DNA of 64,000 nucleotides from Polytrichum commune (taxonomy: Eukaryota; Streptophyta; Polytrichopsida; Polytrichales; Polytrichaceae). The notes below the pieces were generated by a model. That model worked only from the letters and a program-made list of their open reading frames with translations, ran no database searches and had not been told where the DNA came from. A program made the position numbers and the translations under genes. Of this stretch, positions 48,541-59,736 are shown in pieces (position 1 is the first letter of the stretch; each line of letters opens with the position of its first letter). The stretch spans positions 66,564,033-66,628,032 of the forward strand of contig OX485804.1 of NCBI GenBank assembly GCA_950295325.1, written 5' to 3'.

Positions 48541-51500
48541 CCTCCGTGATTTGCGGCGCCATAATAGGACCATTTCACCAGGAACGATACTTGCCATAAA
48601 CAAAAATCAATCACTATAAGGATCCAGACAGTGCAATCCACATAAAATTGGCTCCACTAATGGGTTTATGGCTTGGAATTTAGTGTTTAGGGTATAAAAG
48701 GTCCATTGCAATAGGATCTGTACCTGCACGAAATAAACATCCAGAACACTACAAGGGTCCAAGCAGCGCAACCCACATCTGAGATGCAAAAAGAGTCCCT
48801 TGGTGGAGGGGTGTCCCCTTAAGTACTGATCGTTTCCCTTGGATCCGTTTTCCAACATAGGATACTAGCCACCATCTACGTCCTATAAATAAAAACCTAA
48901 CATTACTACATTCCGTGTGCCAGCCTTACAATGGAATGTGTATTCATAGTGGACAACATGCATAGACGATGAGTCCACATAATGACAAAGCAAAAGGCAT
49001 CTACGTATTTATGGTGGACAACAAAGAAAATAGGCTAATAATATATGAGCATTGAACATTGTTGAGGGTGGTTTATAATATTGAAGTACCTAATATTGAG
49101 AGGTCATTGTAGAACTAGGAGACAGAACATTATAGTGTCGTGTGAAACATCAACCACAACAACAACAATAGTACATGGAGTATAAAAATACGTGTCATTC
49201 AAAATTAAACTAGCATCTATTTTATTGTTTTGCATACGATGTAATGATATTCACTCCAATATCATGTTATCTCCTCTCATCTAGCATTTAAACTAGTAAT
49301 TACATTTGCCACCACCCTACCATCCAACCCGTTTAATTTACCCACTTTTACACACCTATACATAATTATACTAATACGTACACAAACTTTGAGCGCCTAG
49401 ATGCCATGAAAATAGCACATCTATTGTCATAGGCACTATGGGTTGCTTTAAAATCAATATTCTCAATTTCCTCTCTTAACTTTAGGGCCCCCTTCAATAC
49501 ATCAACATTTATTTCAAAAAAAAAAATACTAGCATTCTTAATGTACTATACGTGAGACAAAAAACAATTTTTAGTACCCCATGTACATTATCTACAATAT
49601 TGACTCAAACAATAGCAGTTGTTGTTCTAAGTAACATTATGAGCCCAACAAACCATAATGGAGAGAAGGGGAGGGTAGGGTATCCAAATATTATAAAGGC
49701 AAGCAATTTTAAGTTGGTGACAAAAGGGGGATACTCTCATTAGTTCATACGTGGTACCCTAAATCCTAAACCCTAAACCCTAAACACTATACCCTATACC
49801 CTATACCCTATACCCTATAACCGCCCACCCCTGAACAAACACAACGACATACGGTACGCATGGTTAACTGAATAACTCCCAATACATGTGTAGCCTTAAG
49901 TGGAAGTAATTCAAAACTATATGACTACCTTTAAATTTTGTAAAAGAAAACCATAAACATTTCAAATGTGAAGCAAATTTAGGGGTAACCTTACCTTTCA
50001 TTTTTTTAAATCTTTCTTTGGCTTTAAACCATTTGCTTTAAACATATACTTTTGATGAAAGGTTTTGAAGATCGTATATTGGTATTCTATAATCGAGTCC
50101 TAAACACAACTCACCACCGAAAGAAAACTCCAAATATAAACAAGTTTGCTACTACTTATAAGCGATAATACAAGCTGAGGCCTATGTGTGGAAGGATTGG
50201 ATGGATCCGAAAGGTTGTTTAATGTACAAGAGGGATGTACATTCAACACATACCCATGCATTTTGTTTTAATACAAGCTTAGACCTATGTGTGGAGGGAT
50301 TGAATTAATCCGTAATGTTGTTTAAGGTATTACAAGCATATGAATTCTCCCCATATCTCGATGTTTCGGTTTTGTTAATTGCGTTTCACAACTTATTGCG
50401 ATAATTGAGGGATTCACAAGTATTTCTTGGCAAAGTTTCATGAGAATTTGTGGCCAATTGGTATATTGCCCCAATTGCATTTGAATCCCACCTTTGAGAA
50501 GAAAAAGAATTCTTATACTGAAGTTAATCAACAAGACATCCTTTTATTGAATATTATTATTATTCTCGAAATATAGAGTCCCCTCCATAGCTCGGGGGGT
50601 GCACTGTACTAAACATGTACGAGTTATACGTGAGTGCACAGGAGGGGTATTGATTTGGACCTTGCCGTATTGCATATACATATGGTATACATGTTATAAT
50701 TTATAGTTACGTACATATATGGAAGGCCTTTAAAAAGTATAGAATAATTGTACTTGTATGGTATTGTTACTATACTATATATCATAAGTGTTCATATTGG
50801 ATAAGTTTTCATAAGGTTTGGTTTGTTGGGAGAGTTTATAGGATGCGGAGGAAGTTTGGTAATCGTTGGGTGGAGTATAGGGATCCATTTGACTTGATGG
50901 ACCGTCCATCAAACGTGGAGATTGGTTTATGTTGGTATCAAAAGGGGCTAACAACAAGTGGACATATGATCTTATTGATCATTCCATGGTAGACTTCGAG
51001 ACAATAATTGCATTTGTATACTTATGTTAATGACTCTCGGGGGGGGGGGCAGTCATTGGTTGGAGTAGCAATATACGTGCAAACAAATGATAGGGTATTT
51101 TAAAAACATGGGGGCAAAAAATTATAAATGGACTTAAGAGTAATATAGGGTATCAAAAATGGCACTGGACATCTTTAAAGTAGTATAGGGTATGGAATAA
51201 TTGGTAATTTGGAATTATAAGTAATGCAAGCCATTTTTCTATTAACCCAAAGTAGAAATTTATATAATGATAGCATGTGAAAAAAAATAAGAGAATTGAA
51301 AGTAATACCCCCCTATATCCTTATTTTTTTAACACACTGCCCCCCCGAGTAATGACTAATATATATGAATGGATGTTTTTTTGTGTATACATATTGTTGC
51401 TTGTATATTTATTGTTGCAATTGTATGTGTATTACTTCATTTCACAAAAAATCACTTGTATATATTAGGGGGTTTTTAGAGTATGCAGTGAACGCACGTG

Positions 51501-52130
51501 ATTCTAGGTTTTAATGAAAGGTGCTCCCCCACTCTCCATAGAGGCCACACTAGAAATTGTAGTTAGTTTCTCTCATTGTTTGGAGTTCCAAAATGATATT
51601 ATTATTATTATTGATGTCATTTAATTGTTGACAATGACATAATAATTTACTCAACCTCACACCCTAATATAATTTCCTAAAATAATGAATACTTTCTAGA
51701 GCTCGTATGAATATTTCACTCATTATCAAAAGTGAAGAGAAGAGGCAACGAGATGGCTCATTTTATATTTAGAGTGACATTTAGTGTGACTTTTAACTTG
51801 CCTTAGCATAAACATAAGATGTTATTATGACATAATATGATAATAAAATCACCAAACTAAGTATAAATTAAACCCCTATTTCAATACCAAATATAGACCA
51901 GTAGGGTGATGCCACGTAAGGGTATAGGCCGGCGATTGGGCGCGACGTTTGGGGTAGGGACACGTGGAGGCACGCCATTGTTTTAGGGTTCCAAGTACTC
52001 CAGCACCCTTTCGCCCTCGCTCTTTGTGCTTTTCCTTCCTTCTCTATCATCTCTTCCTTCCGTTCCTTCTACTGTTGCTCTTGCTTCTCTTGCTTTAGGG
52101 TTATAGGGTTTCAAAGTACACCAGCTCCCT
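48541..52130. other. Spacer between the two palindrome arrays
   Basis: AT-rich, with no gene recognised. It contains a telomere-like tract (listed separately). A diverged direct repeat lies at about 50166 and 50270 (TAATACAAGCT.AG.CCTATGTGTGGA), and a G-homopolymer at about 51039. Confidence 0.5.
49752..49822. repeat. Interstitial telomere-like tract
   Basis: CCCTAAA units (CCTAAACCCTAAACCCTAAA) run directly into a tandem of CCTATA/CCCTATA units. CCCTAAA is the standard plant telomere repeat on this strand. Only a few perfect units remain. Confidence 0.85.
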
Positions 52131-52470
52131 TTTGCCCTCCTCTTCGTGCTTTTGCTTCCTTCTCTTGCAACTCTTGTTTATCTTGTTTCTCTTGTTTCTC
52201 TTGTTTCTCTTGCTCATCTGCTCTTGCTTCTCTTGCTCATTTGCTCATCTTCTCTTGCTCATCTGCTCTTGCTCATCTTCTCTTGCTCATCTTCTCTTGC
52301 TCAACTTCTCATCTTCTCTTGCTCATCTGCTCATCTTCTTTTGCTTCTTTTGCTTCTCTTCACTTTCTTCTCTTGTTTCTCTTGCTTCTTACCCTTATCT
52401 TCACTTTCTTCTCTCTCTTCTCTTGCTTCCCTTGCTGGTCTTGCTTCTCTTTCCTCACAATGCAAAACTC
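52131..52470. repeat. Pyrimidine-rich CTTGCTCATCTTCT repeat
   Basis: Tandem, shuffled copies of TTCTCTTGCTCATC-like units, almost all C and T on the + strand, with open frames in all three phases as a result. It may be the leader region of the downstream gene. It is followed at 52490-52501 by TGACGCGCGTCA, a 12-bp palindrome sharing the centre of the 22-bp site. Confidence 0.85.
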
Positions 52471-53284
52471 ATTCTTATTGGTCAATTGTTGACGCGCGTC
52501 AGAGCTAGAGTAAGTTCTCCTTGTTTGCTGCTCATTTGCTTATTAGCTCATTAGCTCATTAGTAAGTTTTGCTTGCTGCTTGCTTGCTTGCTGCTCATTA
52601 GATCATTAGGATGCTCATTGTTGCTTGCTACTGCTCATTAGGTTGTTTTCAGTTGTTGATCTCAGTTGTTGCAAGGGTAATTAGTGTTTCAGATGTTGCT
52701 CATTAGGGTTTCAGTTGTAGCTTCACCATGTAGTTCATTATATTTTTTGCATACAAATCAATAGTTTCCTTTCACTTGTGTTGCATGAATCTGATTTATG
52801 AGCAACTTTTTTGAGTAGTTCTCAATGTTGAATCATGCATGTGCACATTGAATTACTAGAGGTTTCTGACCTCAATTTTATTGTTCATTTGCAGTTGGTA
52901 TTAGCTGCAGCAGGAGCAGCTAGTTGTGGTTTAGGAGCAAACACTCTAGAAAGGTAAGTTTTTTAGAACATTGCAATTGCATTTTGTATGATTGCAATTT
53001 TGGGTTGTTGTGGTTTAGGGCTTAAGGTTAGCATGACAGAATGTGAGATTCCAGTTTCAAGGAATTCTGAATTTGTTTAGTACTTTGTCTATGGCTACAT
53101 TCTAAGAATCATTTAGTTATGGACATGTCAGTGTTCTGAAAGTGCCTTATGTTGTCAATCTGCAGTGCAGTGTTTGCTATTGCAGTGAAGTAAAATTGCA
53201 TTCTTATTTGGAGGGCAAAACCATATTGGACGACAAGGTAAAGTCCCGAAAAACACGGAGCATTAATGAAAACATTGGAATACG
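52471..53284. other. Possible leader of the ParB-like gene
   Basis: No ORF of note. Exon-like GTAAG and CAG junction strings (for example CTAGAAAGGTAAG at about 52947-52959 and TTTGCAG at 52889-52895) could be untranslated leader introns. This is inference only. Confidence 0.3.
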
Positions 53285-53790
53285 CAAACATTACAATAGC
53301 CTTTATAATCCTCAAAGTTTACGGACGCGCGTCCGTAAACTTTGTGGATCTTTGTGTAGGTGAGAGACAAGCCTCTCAAACAACATATTACGCAAACGAA
53401 GCCAAATATTGTAATATTAGGCATATTAAAATAGCCTTTATAATACTCAAAGTTTACGGACGCGCGTCCGTAAACTTTGTGGATCTTTGTGTAGGTGAGA
53501 AACAAGACTCTCAAACCGCATATTACGCAAACGAAGCCAAATATTGTAATATTAGGCATATTAAAATAACCTTTATAATACTCAAAGTTTACGGACGCGC
53601 GTCCGTAAACTTTGTGGATCTTTGGGTAGGTGAGAGACAAGCCTCTCAAACAATATATTACGCAAACGAAGCCAAATATTGTAATATTAGGCATATTAAA
53701 ATAGCCTTTATAATACTCAAAGTTTACGGACGCGCGTCCGTAAACTTTGTGGATCTTTGTGTAGGTGAGAAACAAGACTCTCAAAAATAT
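53285..53790. repeat. Palindrome array 2, 135-bp period
   Basis: Sites at 53318-53339, 53453-53474, 53588-53609 and 53723-53744, each exactly 135 bp from the next. Here the core is flanked by matching bases to AAAGTTT...AAACTTT, so these palindromes are longer than those of array 1. The spacer is repeated too (CAAGCCTCTCAAAC, AACGAAGCCAAATATTG). Because both strands read alike around each site, ORFs on both strands appear repetitive. None is considered coding. Confidence 0.95.
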
Positions 53791-53852
53791 ATGTAGGTGA
53801 GAAACAAGACTCTCAAAAAAATGTAGGTGTGAAACAAGACTCTCAAAAAAAT
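53757..53852. repeat. Short tandem repeat, 3 copies
   Basis: Three copies of about 30 bp built on TGTAGGTGAGAAACAAGACT and CTCAAAAA. They are derived from the spacer of array 2 but lack the palindrome. Confidence 0.85.
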
Positions 53853-53905
53853 ATTAACCGTAACTTGAATACATTGATATTTACCACCATACTATCTTTG
53901 CGAAG

Positions 53906-54050
53906 TTTACGGACGCGCGTCCGTAACTTATAGAGATATTTGAGTATATAATATACGCGTTATGCGTATTTGGAAGAAATGTATCTTTTCATTTGGATCC
54001 AAAAATGTAATTGAGACAATTTGGAAAACTTTACGAACGCGCGTTCGTAA
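53906..54050. promoter_or_regulatory. Two palindromes just upstream of the ParB-like gene
   Basis: Sites at 53906-53926 (common core) and 54029-54050. The second reads TTACGAACGCGCGTTCGTAA at its core: G to A on one arm is matched by C to T on the other, so it is perfectly symmetric. It ends 57 bp before the start codon at 54107, a position suited to an operator. Confidence 0.75.
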
Positions 54051-54106
54051 AGTATGATCTATATCTTTTGCCAAGAATTCTAACTTATCTATCTTATCAT
54101 TTGCAA

Positions 54107-57100
54107 ATGGCATCTAAAAAGAGACATGCAATTGAGATGTTCGCAGAAGCTCTCATTCCTCCGCTACCAGAAGCCATCAAAGACATAAGTCCCAACGACC
54201 ATTACAAGCCACAAGATGAAATTGTGGATAATTGGACAGTATTGGTAGAAAAGGACGAGAAAGAAATATTTGTGCTTAGATTTGCATATCAAATGAAGAC
54301 GGACATAGATGAAGCTGAGAAGTGGATAAAGCTTAAATCGTGGACAGTAGAGTGTGCAGTGGCACAAGGGGATTATGTAGTAATAGACCTTGAGAAGAAA
54401 GAAGATCGGGTCACTTTCATTTTGCACGAATCCTACCACCCCTTCAACAAAAATGAGTGTGAGAATGCTAGTACAGATGCGGCTTGCTTCAATCTCCAGA
54501 CGGAGTTCCAAGACTATGCATGCAATGCACCTTGGACGGGTAAGCGGCTTGGACGACTCTTGAACAATGTAACAAGAGTAAATGGAGCCTTGCTAGAGGC
54601 CAGAAAGGGGAAAGATAAGAAAAAACAAGTCGTTCCTGAACGACCTAAGCGTGTGCCTAAACCAGTGCCGGAATCCTCAAGGCCCTCGCAGAGTGGTGCA
54701 TCAAGAGGGAGCAGACAGGCGAGTAAACGCTCTCACTCGCAGATGGACTCTGGACTAACAGAGGGTCCGGATGTCAGCTCTACACTGACTGTCGCTCCAC
54801 TCCTCAAAAAGGGTCAACGCCCTGACGCCGAACTCTCAACAAAAATATTCCAAGAGTTCGATGAGAAGACGAAGGGATGCTGGCCCCTTGGCAGGTATTT
54901 TACTTTCGAAGTAGACGTCTACAAATGCCACAAGGGCACCGAAAGTATGAATACCAGAGCAAAAGAAGAAAGCGGTGTATGGTGGCAAATGAACAACATC
55001 ATGAACAACCCCAAGTTTGACAGGCAAACCATTTGTGTGACACCAAAGGATCCTATCGTTGAAGTCAACGAAAAAAATTGGCCGATTCTCAAGAATGGAG
55101 AGTTCTACATTGTCGACGGCCAACATAGTGTAATGGCTGCAAAAGCTCTCCTTGAAGACGACGAGTGGAAAAGCCCATTAAAGGAGACAATCCGATATTG
55201 GAAGGCATTTGTCGTGCATTCCAAGGACTCGAACCAACTCATAGCAATATCTGCCTTCATGAACCAGGGGAATAAAGTGAGGCAGTTCGAGGCTTCATGG
55301 GCAGCCAACATCGTGGCTGGGAGGACCTTGTGGGTGGAGCACGAATGTCCCCCAAAAGAAAGAGATAATGCTGTCGTGAAGAACCCAAAATGGCAGGTAT
55401 GTTACTCAAATAGATTTACGGACGTGCGTCCGTAAATGTGGCCCTTCTCCTCCCACTGCTTCAAATATTTGAATTTAATTTGTACTGAATTCAATGTTCT
55501 GATTTCTTGCAATTCGCGCCTCTTGCAGACATTCAGCAATGCCATATTGACAAAGTTCTCGAGTATAGACATGAAGACAAGCGGCATGAAAACAGTGCAT
55601 GAATTAAAAGGCGAACTCAAGCTCATCACTGCAACAGAAGAGACGTGGTCAATATGGTTGCGACTTTTCGATGCCCACAACAACGGCGACCTTGTCAATC
55701 CAGATACGGAGAACACCTACAAGAGCGACTCAAAAGTTAAGGTACCACCAATCCTGCGAGAGTTCTTTCGTCCCCTCCAAGGATTGATGGACTCGGAGCT
55801 GTACAGGGCAGCAGAACACATTCTTCTAGAAACTCCTAGAAGAACTCTGCCCTATCCCAAAATCTTTCTGAAGCGGCCGAAGCACATGAAGCCATCCACG
55901 TACCACATTAAGGAATGGTGCGATTACAGAAAGAAGAAGACCATGGCTGTAAGGGAGATTAGCAAATTGCTACCCACCCACAACCTCATTAATAGTGATG
56001 GTGAGATCGTGTGGGAGAATTGGAGGAAGCTGAAGGGTGAATACCACATCAATGGCGTCTCAATGCGAGCTTTGATAAGAGGGGCATCATCCTTCCTTGC
56101 CCAACGATCCAGAAGGAACGAAAAGAAGGGATCCATCGACGAGAGGGAGACAGGGTTGTATGTTCACTTTCTCGATAGGAAAAAGAACGCGAAATTTGGA
56201 GGGTTTGCAAGATTCTGCACGGTCGCAAAGGGCATGAAGTTCGGCGCATGGGACACCCATGCTTCAAGAGCCTCTGTGAGAGATGACCCCAGGGGTTGCC
56301 CTTTCGCCATTTTTGATTTTCGTGCAATTCCCGGAGCATGGAAGCAAGACGTTGCGGGAGCACCCTTCTACGAGCCCTTCTTAAAAGCCTTCAAGAGCTA
56401 TCGCTCGCCTGCCCTCTTCGAGCCTCATGTGTGGTTATGGATTGTAGAGCAAGAGAGGTCCACATCCATTGTCCATCTGTACACATCAACGATGGACCTC
56501 GAATACGATATGTACCACAGCACCTACATCCCAGCGAAGACAGAAGGGATCACTTTCATTCAAGAGGCAAGGGGGGTGAAGCAAGTGGGAGCTGTGCAGC
56601 TTTATTTCTTAACACGCAAGTCTTCCCCAACTGGGCGATTGCCCATTAAACCACACGAGGTGTTCAGGAAAGTCTATTCGTTGCCGCCACCACATCCCAA
56701 GGAGCTTGTTGAGGAGACAATGCATGCAATCTATCCGGCGTTCGAGCTCCGGATGGACTTTTATATAGGGGTCTTGAAGGCTTTAACTGTCATGAGTGAG
56801 ACAGTTTACAACGTCTTCGGAGGCACGAAGTTTATGTATGCAGCACTGGTGAGTATTTGTTTGTCTTTCAACCCACCTATCTTTTGCATAGTTATTTTAC
56901 GGACGCGCGTCCGTAAAAACCCAGTATCAGGTGCATGTGAATTTTACGACCGTGCGTCCGTAAAATTGTCCAACTTTTGAGTGGTGGTTTTACGGACGCG
57001 CGTCCGTATAACGTGTTGACATCTAGCCTCATTTATATGCAATCACCACTATTGTTCTTATCTAATTTTCTTGTTATGGTCCAGATGCTTGGCTTGCAGG

Positions 57101-58515
57101 TGAATTCTTTTGTGCAGGATTCCGACTACGATGACGCCCATACTCACAGGGTAATGGCCTCCAAAATGGATATCCAGGACATCATGGACGTCCTTACACC
57201 CCATCCTGTTGTGCCTCTTTCTTCTAGAGAAGAGGCAATGCCCGGAATGGAGACAGACCCTGAAGAGGACCAAGATCCCAGTTCCCCAAGAGCGCAACCC
57301 TCCACACAGGAGCCTTTACACGGCCTTGTTCGCGACCCAATTAATCCAAGTGCTTTCCTGCTGGGAACAGACGACACGGATGCGCAGGAGGCACGCGTGA
57401 ACTTCACTCCGATAAGGGTCCCTCATACCCCTGTTCTCTCACCTTTTGGGACTCCCACCTCTCGAGTTGGATTTCCCTCAACTGCGGGTCCATCTCGTGC
57501 TCCAGGAGTTATGGCCGAGAAGGATGTGGACCTTGCGGCAAAAGGCGGATGCACCGCTTCATCTGGAGGGGGGTCTCAACATTCAGATCTACCCCCTATG
57601 GAGGGGAGGGATGTGCTGGAGTTGATATTGAGGCCTGATATCTCTCTATATCGTGAGAGTCGACGAAAGAGGAACAAGACGCCATACAACGAATACCCTG
57701 AAGGCGCGGTCTTGGAGCTCTCCGATGAAGACGAGGATGAGATTAGGATTCACAATGCCATCTCTGCCTTGCCTACGGAACCTGGCAAGGTGAAGAAAGA
57801 GCCGATGTCAGTGTCCGAATTGGACGAGAAGATGGAGAGGCGAATGAAGGAAGAGCTTGACCAACGGCTTCGAGAAGCTAACGAGGAGCACGCCAAAAAG
57901 ATGGCCGCCATCCAAGCTGAGATGGAGCAAGCTAGGTTGGAGTCTGCTCGAAGGCACGCCGATCTCATGGCCCAAAATCAACAGTTCTTGGCCCAAAGTC
58001 AACAATTTATGAGCCTGATGCAGAGCTTGCAGGCAAGACCCCCTGTAGTCTATACAGCTCCCGATGCCGTCATGTCTATGCCCCCCACTCTCATGCGGCC
58101 TCCGTCTAGTAGCCATGCGGTGTATATACCCGAGCATGCTTATCCAGCCCCCGCGTTGATTGTCCCGCCCTCTCCCCTTGTTGTCGCCACTCCAGAGGAG
58201 CCCTCCTCTCATCCTACAGGAGTGGAGGAGATACCGGCACGTGACATGGCGGGTGCCGCCGAGACAGATGTCAATGAAGGCAATGCCCCCATCGGCGATG
58301 AAGATGTACATATGCGGGGCAGCCAAGACTCCACAGATGAGGATCAGCCTTACGTGGATACTCAAGGGTCGCAAGCGGCTGGAGACACCTTGTTGGTGGT
58401 CGAAGATCTGGACAATTTTGCGGACGCGCGTCCGGATCCTGTGCCCATGACGGGGCCAGGTGAGGGAGGCACTGCTGGCGCGGACCTCGCCCTTGAAGAG
58501 GTAATCAACCTTTGA
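54107..58515 (+). CDS. Large protein with ParB-like DGQH motif and C-terminal coiled coil
   Basis: Three exons, 54107-55396, 55529-56848 and 57100-58515. All are phase 0 with GT-AG borders, giving 1341 residues. The third exon could also start at 57118, through an alternative CAG. The stop follows EEVINL; a GAG|GTAATC donor there leaves room for further splicing. Seen: an N-terminal part without known motif, a basic S/P/K-rich linker (about 165-215), then GEFYIVDGQHSVMAAKALL (331-349). The latter resembles the ParB/DGQHR-type fold, where an acidic, Gln/Arg-rich helix binds a nucleotide or cofactor. The region 431-870 is a large conserved-looking domain I cannot name. Residues 871-1110 are P/S/T/D-rich, with a long coiled coil at about 1110-1183 (EKMERRMKEELDQRLREA) and an acidic tail. 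Both introns contain palindrome copies, and one copy is inside the last exon. The function is not known. Confidence 0.75.
55415..55436. promoter_or_regulatory. Palindrome copy in intron 1 of the ParB-like gene
   Basis: TTACGGACGTGCGTCCGTAA at the core; one central base departs from symmetry. It lies 18 bp after the donor in the 132-bp intron 55397-55528. Confidence 0.85.
56896..57010. repeat. Three palindromes in intron 2 of the ParB-like gene
   Basis: Sites at 56896-56917 (perfect), 56943-56964 (one arm changed) and 56989-57010 (edge changed). The spacing is about 46 bp, all within the 251-bp intron 56849-57099. Confidence 0.9.
58417..58436. repeat. Palindrome copy inside the coding exon
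   Basis: GCGGACGCGCGTCC lies in frame in exon 3 of the ParB-like gene and encodes NFADARPDP about 30 residues from the C-terminus. The flanks are changed (TTTG / GGAT) in a way that removes the TAA of the palindrome arm. Confidence 0.7.
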
Positions 58516-58527
58516 GCATGCCTCCCA

Positions 58528-58546
58528 CGTTACGGACGCGCGTCCA
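58528..58546. repeat. Palindrome copy between the ParB-like and HAD genes
   Basis: GTTACGGACGCGCGTCC followed by a changed right arm. It lies just after the ParB-like stop codon and 340 bp before the HAD start. Confidence 0.75.
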
Positions 58547-58888
58547 AAACTTCCTTGTCTGCCTCCTTCGTGGCGTGTGTATATTATCGAGTTCAATCCT
58601 CGACTTCGCCCGGCGGGTGGATACAATTTTGTTAGCATAGATTCCATTAACTTCAACAGATATTTTTTGCGACAATGTATATTATTCACCAAATGTATAT
58701 CACCAATTACATTAATACCAATTTTTCAACTGGATGGTTCGGATTATTTTTGGCCTTATAATTTGTGTTGAGTTTATCCATGCTTGTCAATTGGTTTTCT
58801 TGAGTAGTACCATTTACCTAGATAGAATGTTCCATCACAGGGTCCGTCGGAGATATGTCGCAACCCCGCGGGAAAACCAAGCGCGCCC

Positions 58889-59608
58889 ATGATGAAACCG
58901 TTCATAATATTTGACCTCAATGGGGTGCTTTGTCAATCCAAACATATCTCGAATAGTGCGTCCAAGGGGCCCTTCCGTAGTCCACAAGACATGGATTACG
59001 GCGGACATTTCGATACTCTCATAAATAAGAAGGTTGTACGTGCCCGCCCCGGTTTGAGGAGCTTCCTTCGTGAGGTCCTTGGCTTCGCCCATGTCATCAT
59101 CTGGAGCTCTATGCTCATGGACAACACGAAGGCCATCGTCGGTTTCCTTTTCCGAGAACTCGCAATGCCATGCTTGCTTCTCGGTCAAGAACACTGCGAT
59201 GACCTCTATGACCGTAGTGGCAATATTGTACCCAAGGTCGGAGGGGGTCGTGGGCCTCAATTCTTAAAGGTCCTGAGGAAGAACCTCTGGGTGGGCGTCC
59301 CTATGTTGGAGGGGGTTCCCCACGGTTGTTGGCCCACCCCGGATAACACACTCCTCATTGACGACAGCCCGGCAAAGAGTATTCTCAATCCCCCGGGCAA
59401 TTGCATATTCCCGGATCCTTGGGAAAGCGATAGAAATGACAACTTTCTAGAGAGTGAACTAGGACCCTACATTAGGAGGCTTGCCTATCACCCCGGAAGT
59501 GTCCCGGATTTTGTGCTCTCCAACCCAATTGGCAATAGGCCTCTAGGCCCACAAGATGAGGAATTTAGGAGATTGTACGGCTACGCTAGACTCAATAAAT
59601 TAATATGA
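58889..59608 (+). CDS. HAD/FCP1-like (NLI-interacting factor type) protein
   Basis: A single exon of 239 residues with two adjacent ATGs (58889 and 58892). Motif I is FIIFDLNGVLC (nucleophile D9; the usual second Asp is N11). Then come RARPGLRSFL and motif II IIWSSM (70-75). A conserved Lys is in the FLKVL area (about 127), and motif IV is LLIDDSPAK (155-163), followed by NPPGNCIFPDPW. That is the layout of SCP/FCP1-like HAD phosphatases. The DLNG form is known in a group of plant members, so it does not prove inactivity, but general acid catalysis would be impaired. It ends naturally at a TGA after NKLI. It belongs to the palindrome-bearing unit by position and strand. The substrate is unknown. 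Confidence 0.8.
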   Translation: MMKPFIIFDLNGVLCQSKHISNSASKGPFRSPQDMDYGGHFDTLINKKVVRARPGLRSFLREVLGFAHVIIWSSMLMDNTKAIVGFLFRELAMPCLLLGQEHCDDLYDRSGNIVPKVGGGRGPQFLKVLRKNLWVGVPMLEGVPHGCWPTPDNTLLIDDSPAKSILNPPGNCIFPDPWESDRNDNFLESELGPYIRRLAYHPGSVPDFVLSNPIGNRPLGPQDEEFRRLYGYARLNKLI

Positions 59609-59736
59609 AAACTTTGATGATTTTGGGTTTGTACTTGGACTCTCCATGTAAATATCTAACATTTCTCCCCTTATCTTTGTAATGTATTTTTGTGTCTTAG
59701 TTGCCTCACCAAGCACCCAAAAGTGTCGTCAATGGC

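Noticed and set aside
49752-49822. A real chromosome end
   Set aside because: Only a few CCCTAAA units, with unique sequence and genes continuing on both sides, so it is interstitial.
52132-52554. Three overlapping Leu/Ser-rich ORFs
   Set aside because: The CTT-rich tandem repeat is open in all three plus frames; no start context or domain supports a protein.
53263-53796. Repetitive ORFs of about 175 codons on both strands
   Set aside because: They arise from the 135-bp repeat. The palindrome reads the same on both strands, so the repeated VYGRASVN peptide is a by-product.
45974-58546. CRISPR-like array
   Set aside because: Repeats are palindromic and evenly spaced, but the spacers within each array are copies of each other, the genome is eukaryotic and there are no cas genes.
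57808-58692. A 294-codon minus-strand ORF
   Set aside because: It is the antisense of the third exon of the ParB-like gene, which has the better composition, splice fit and coiled coil.
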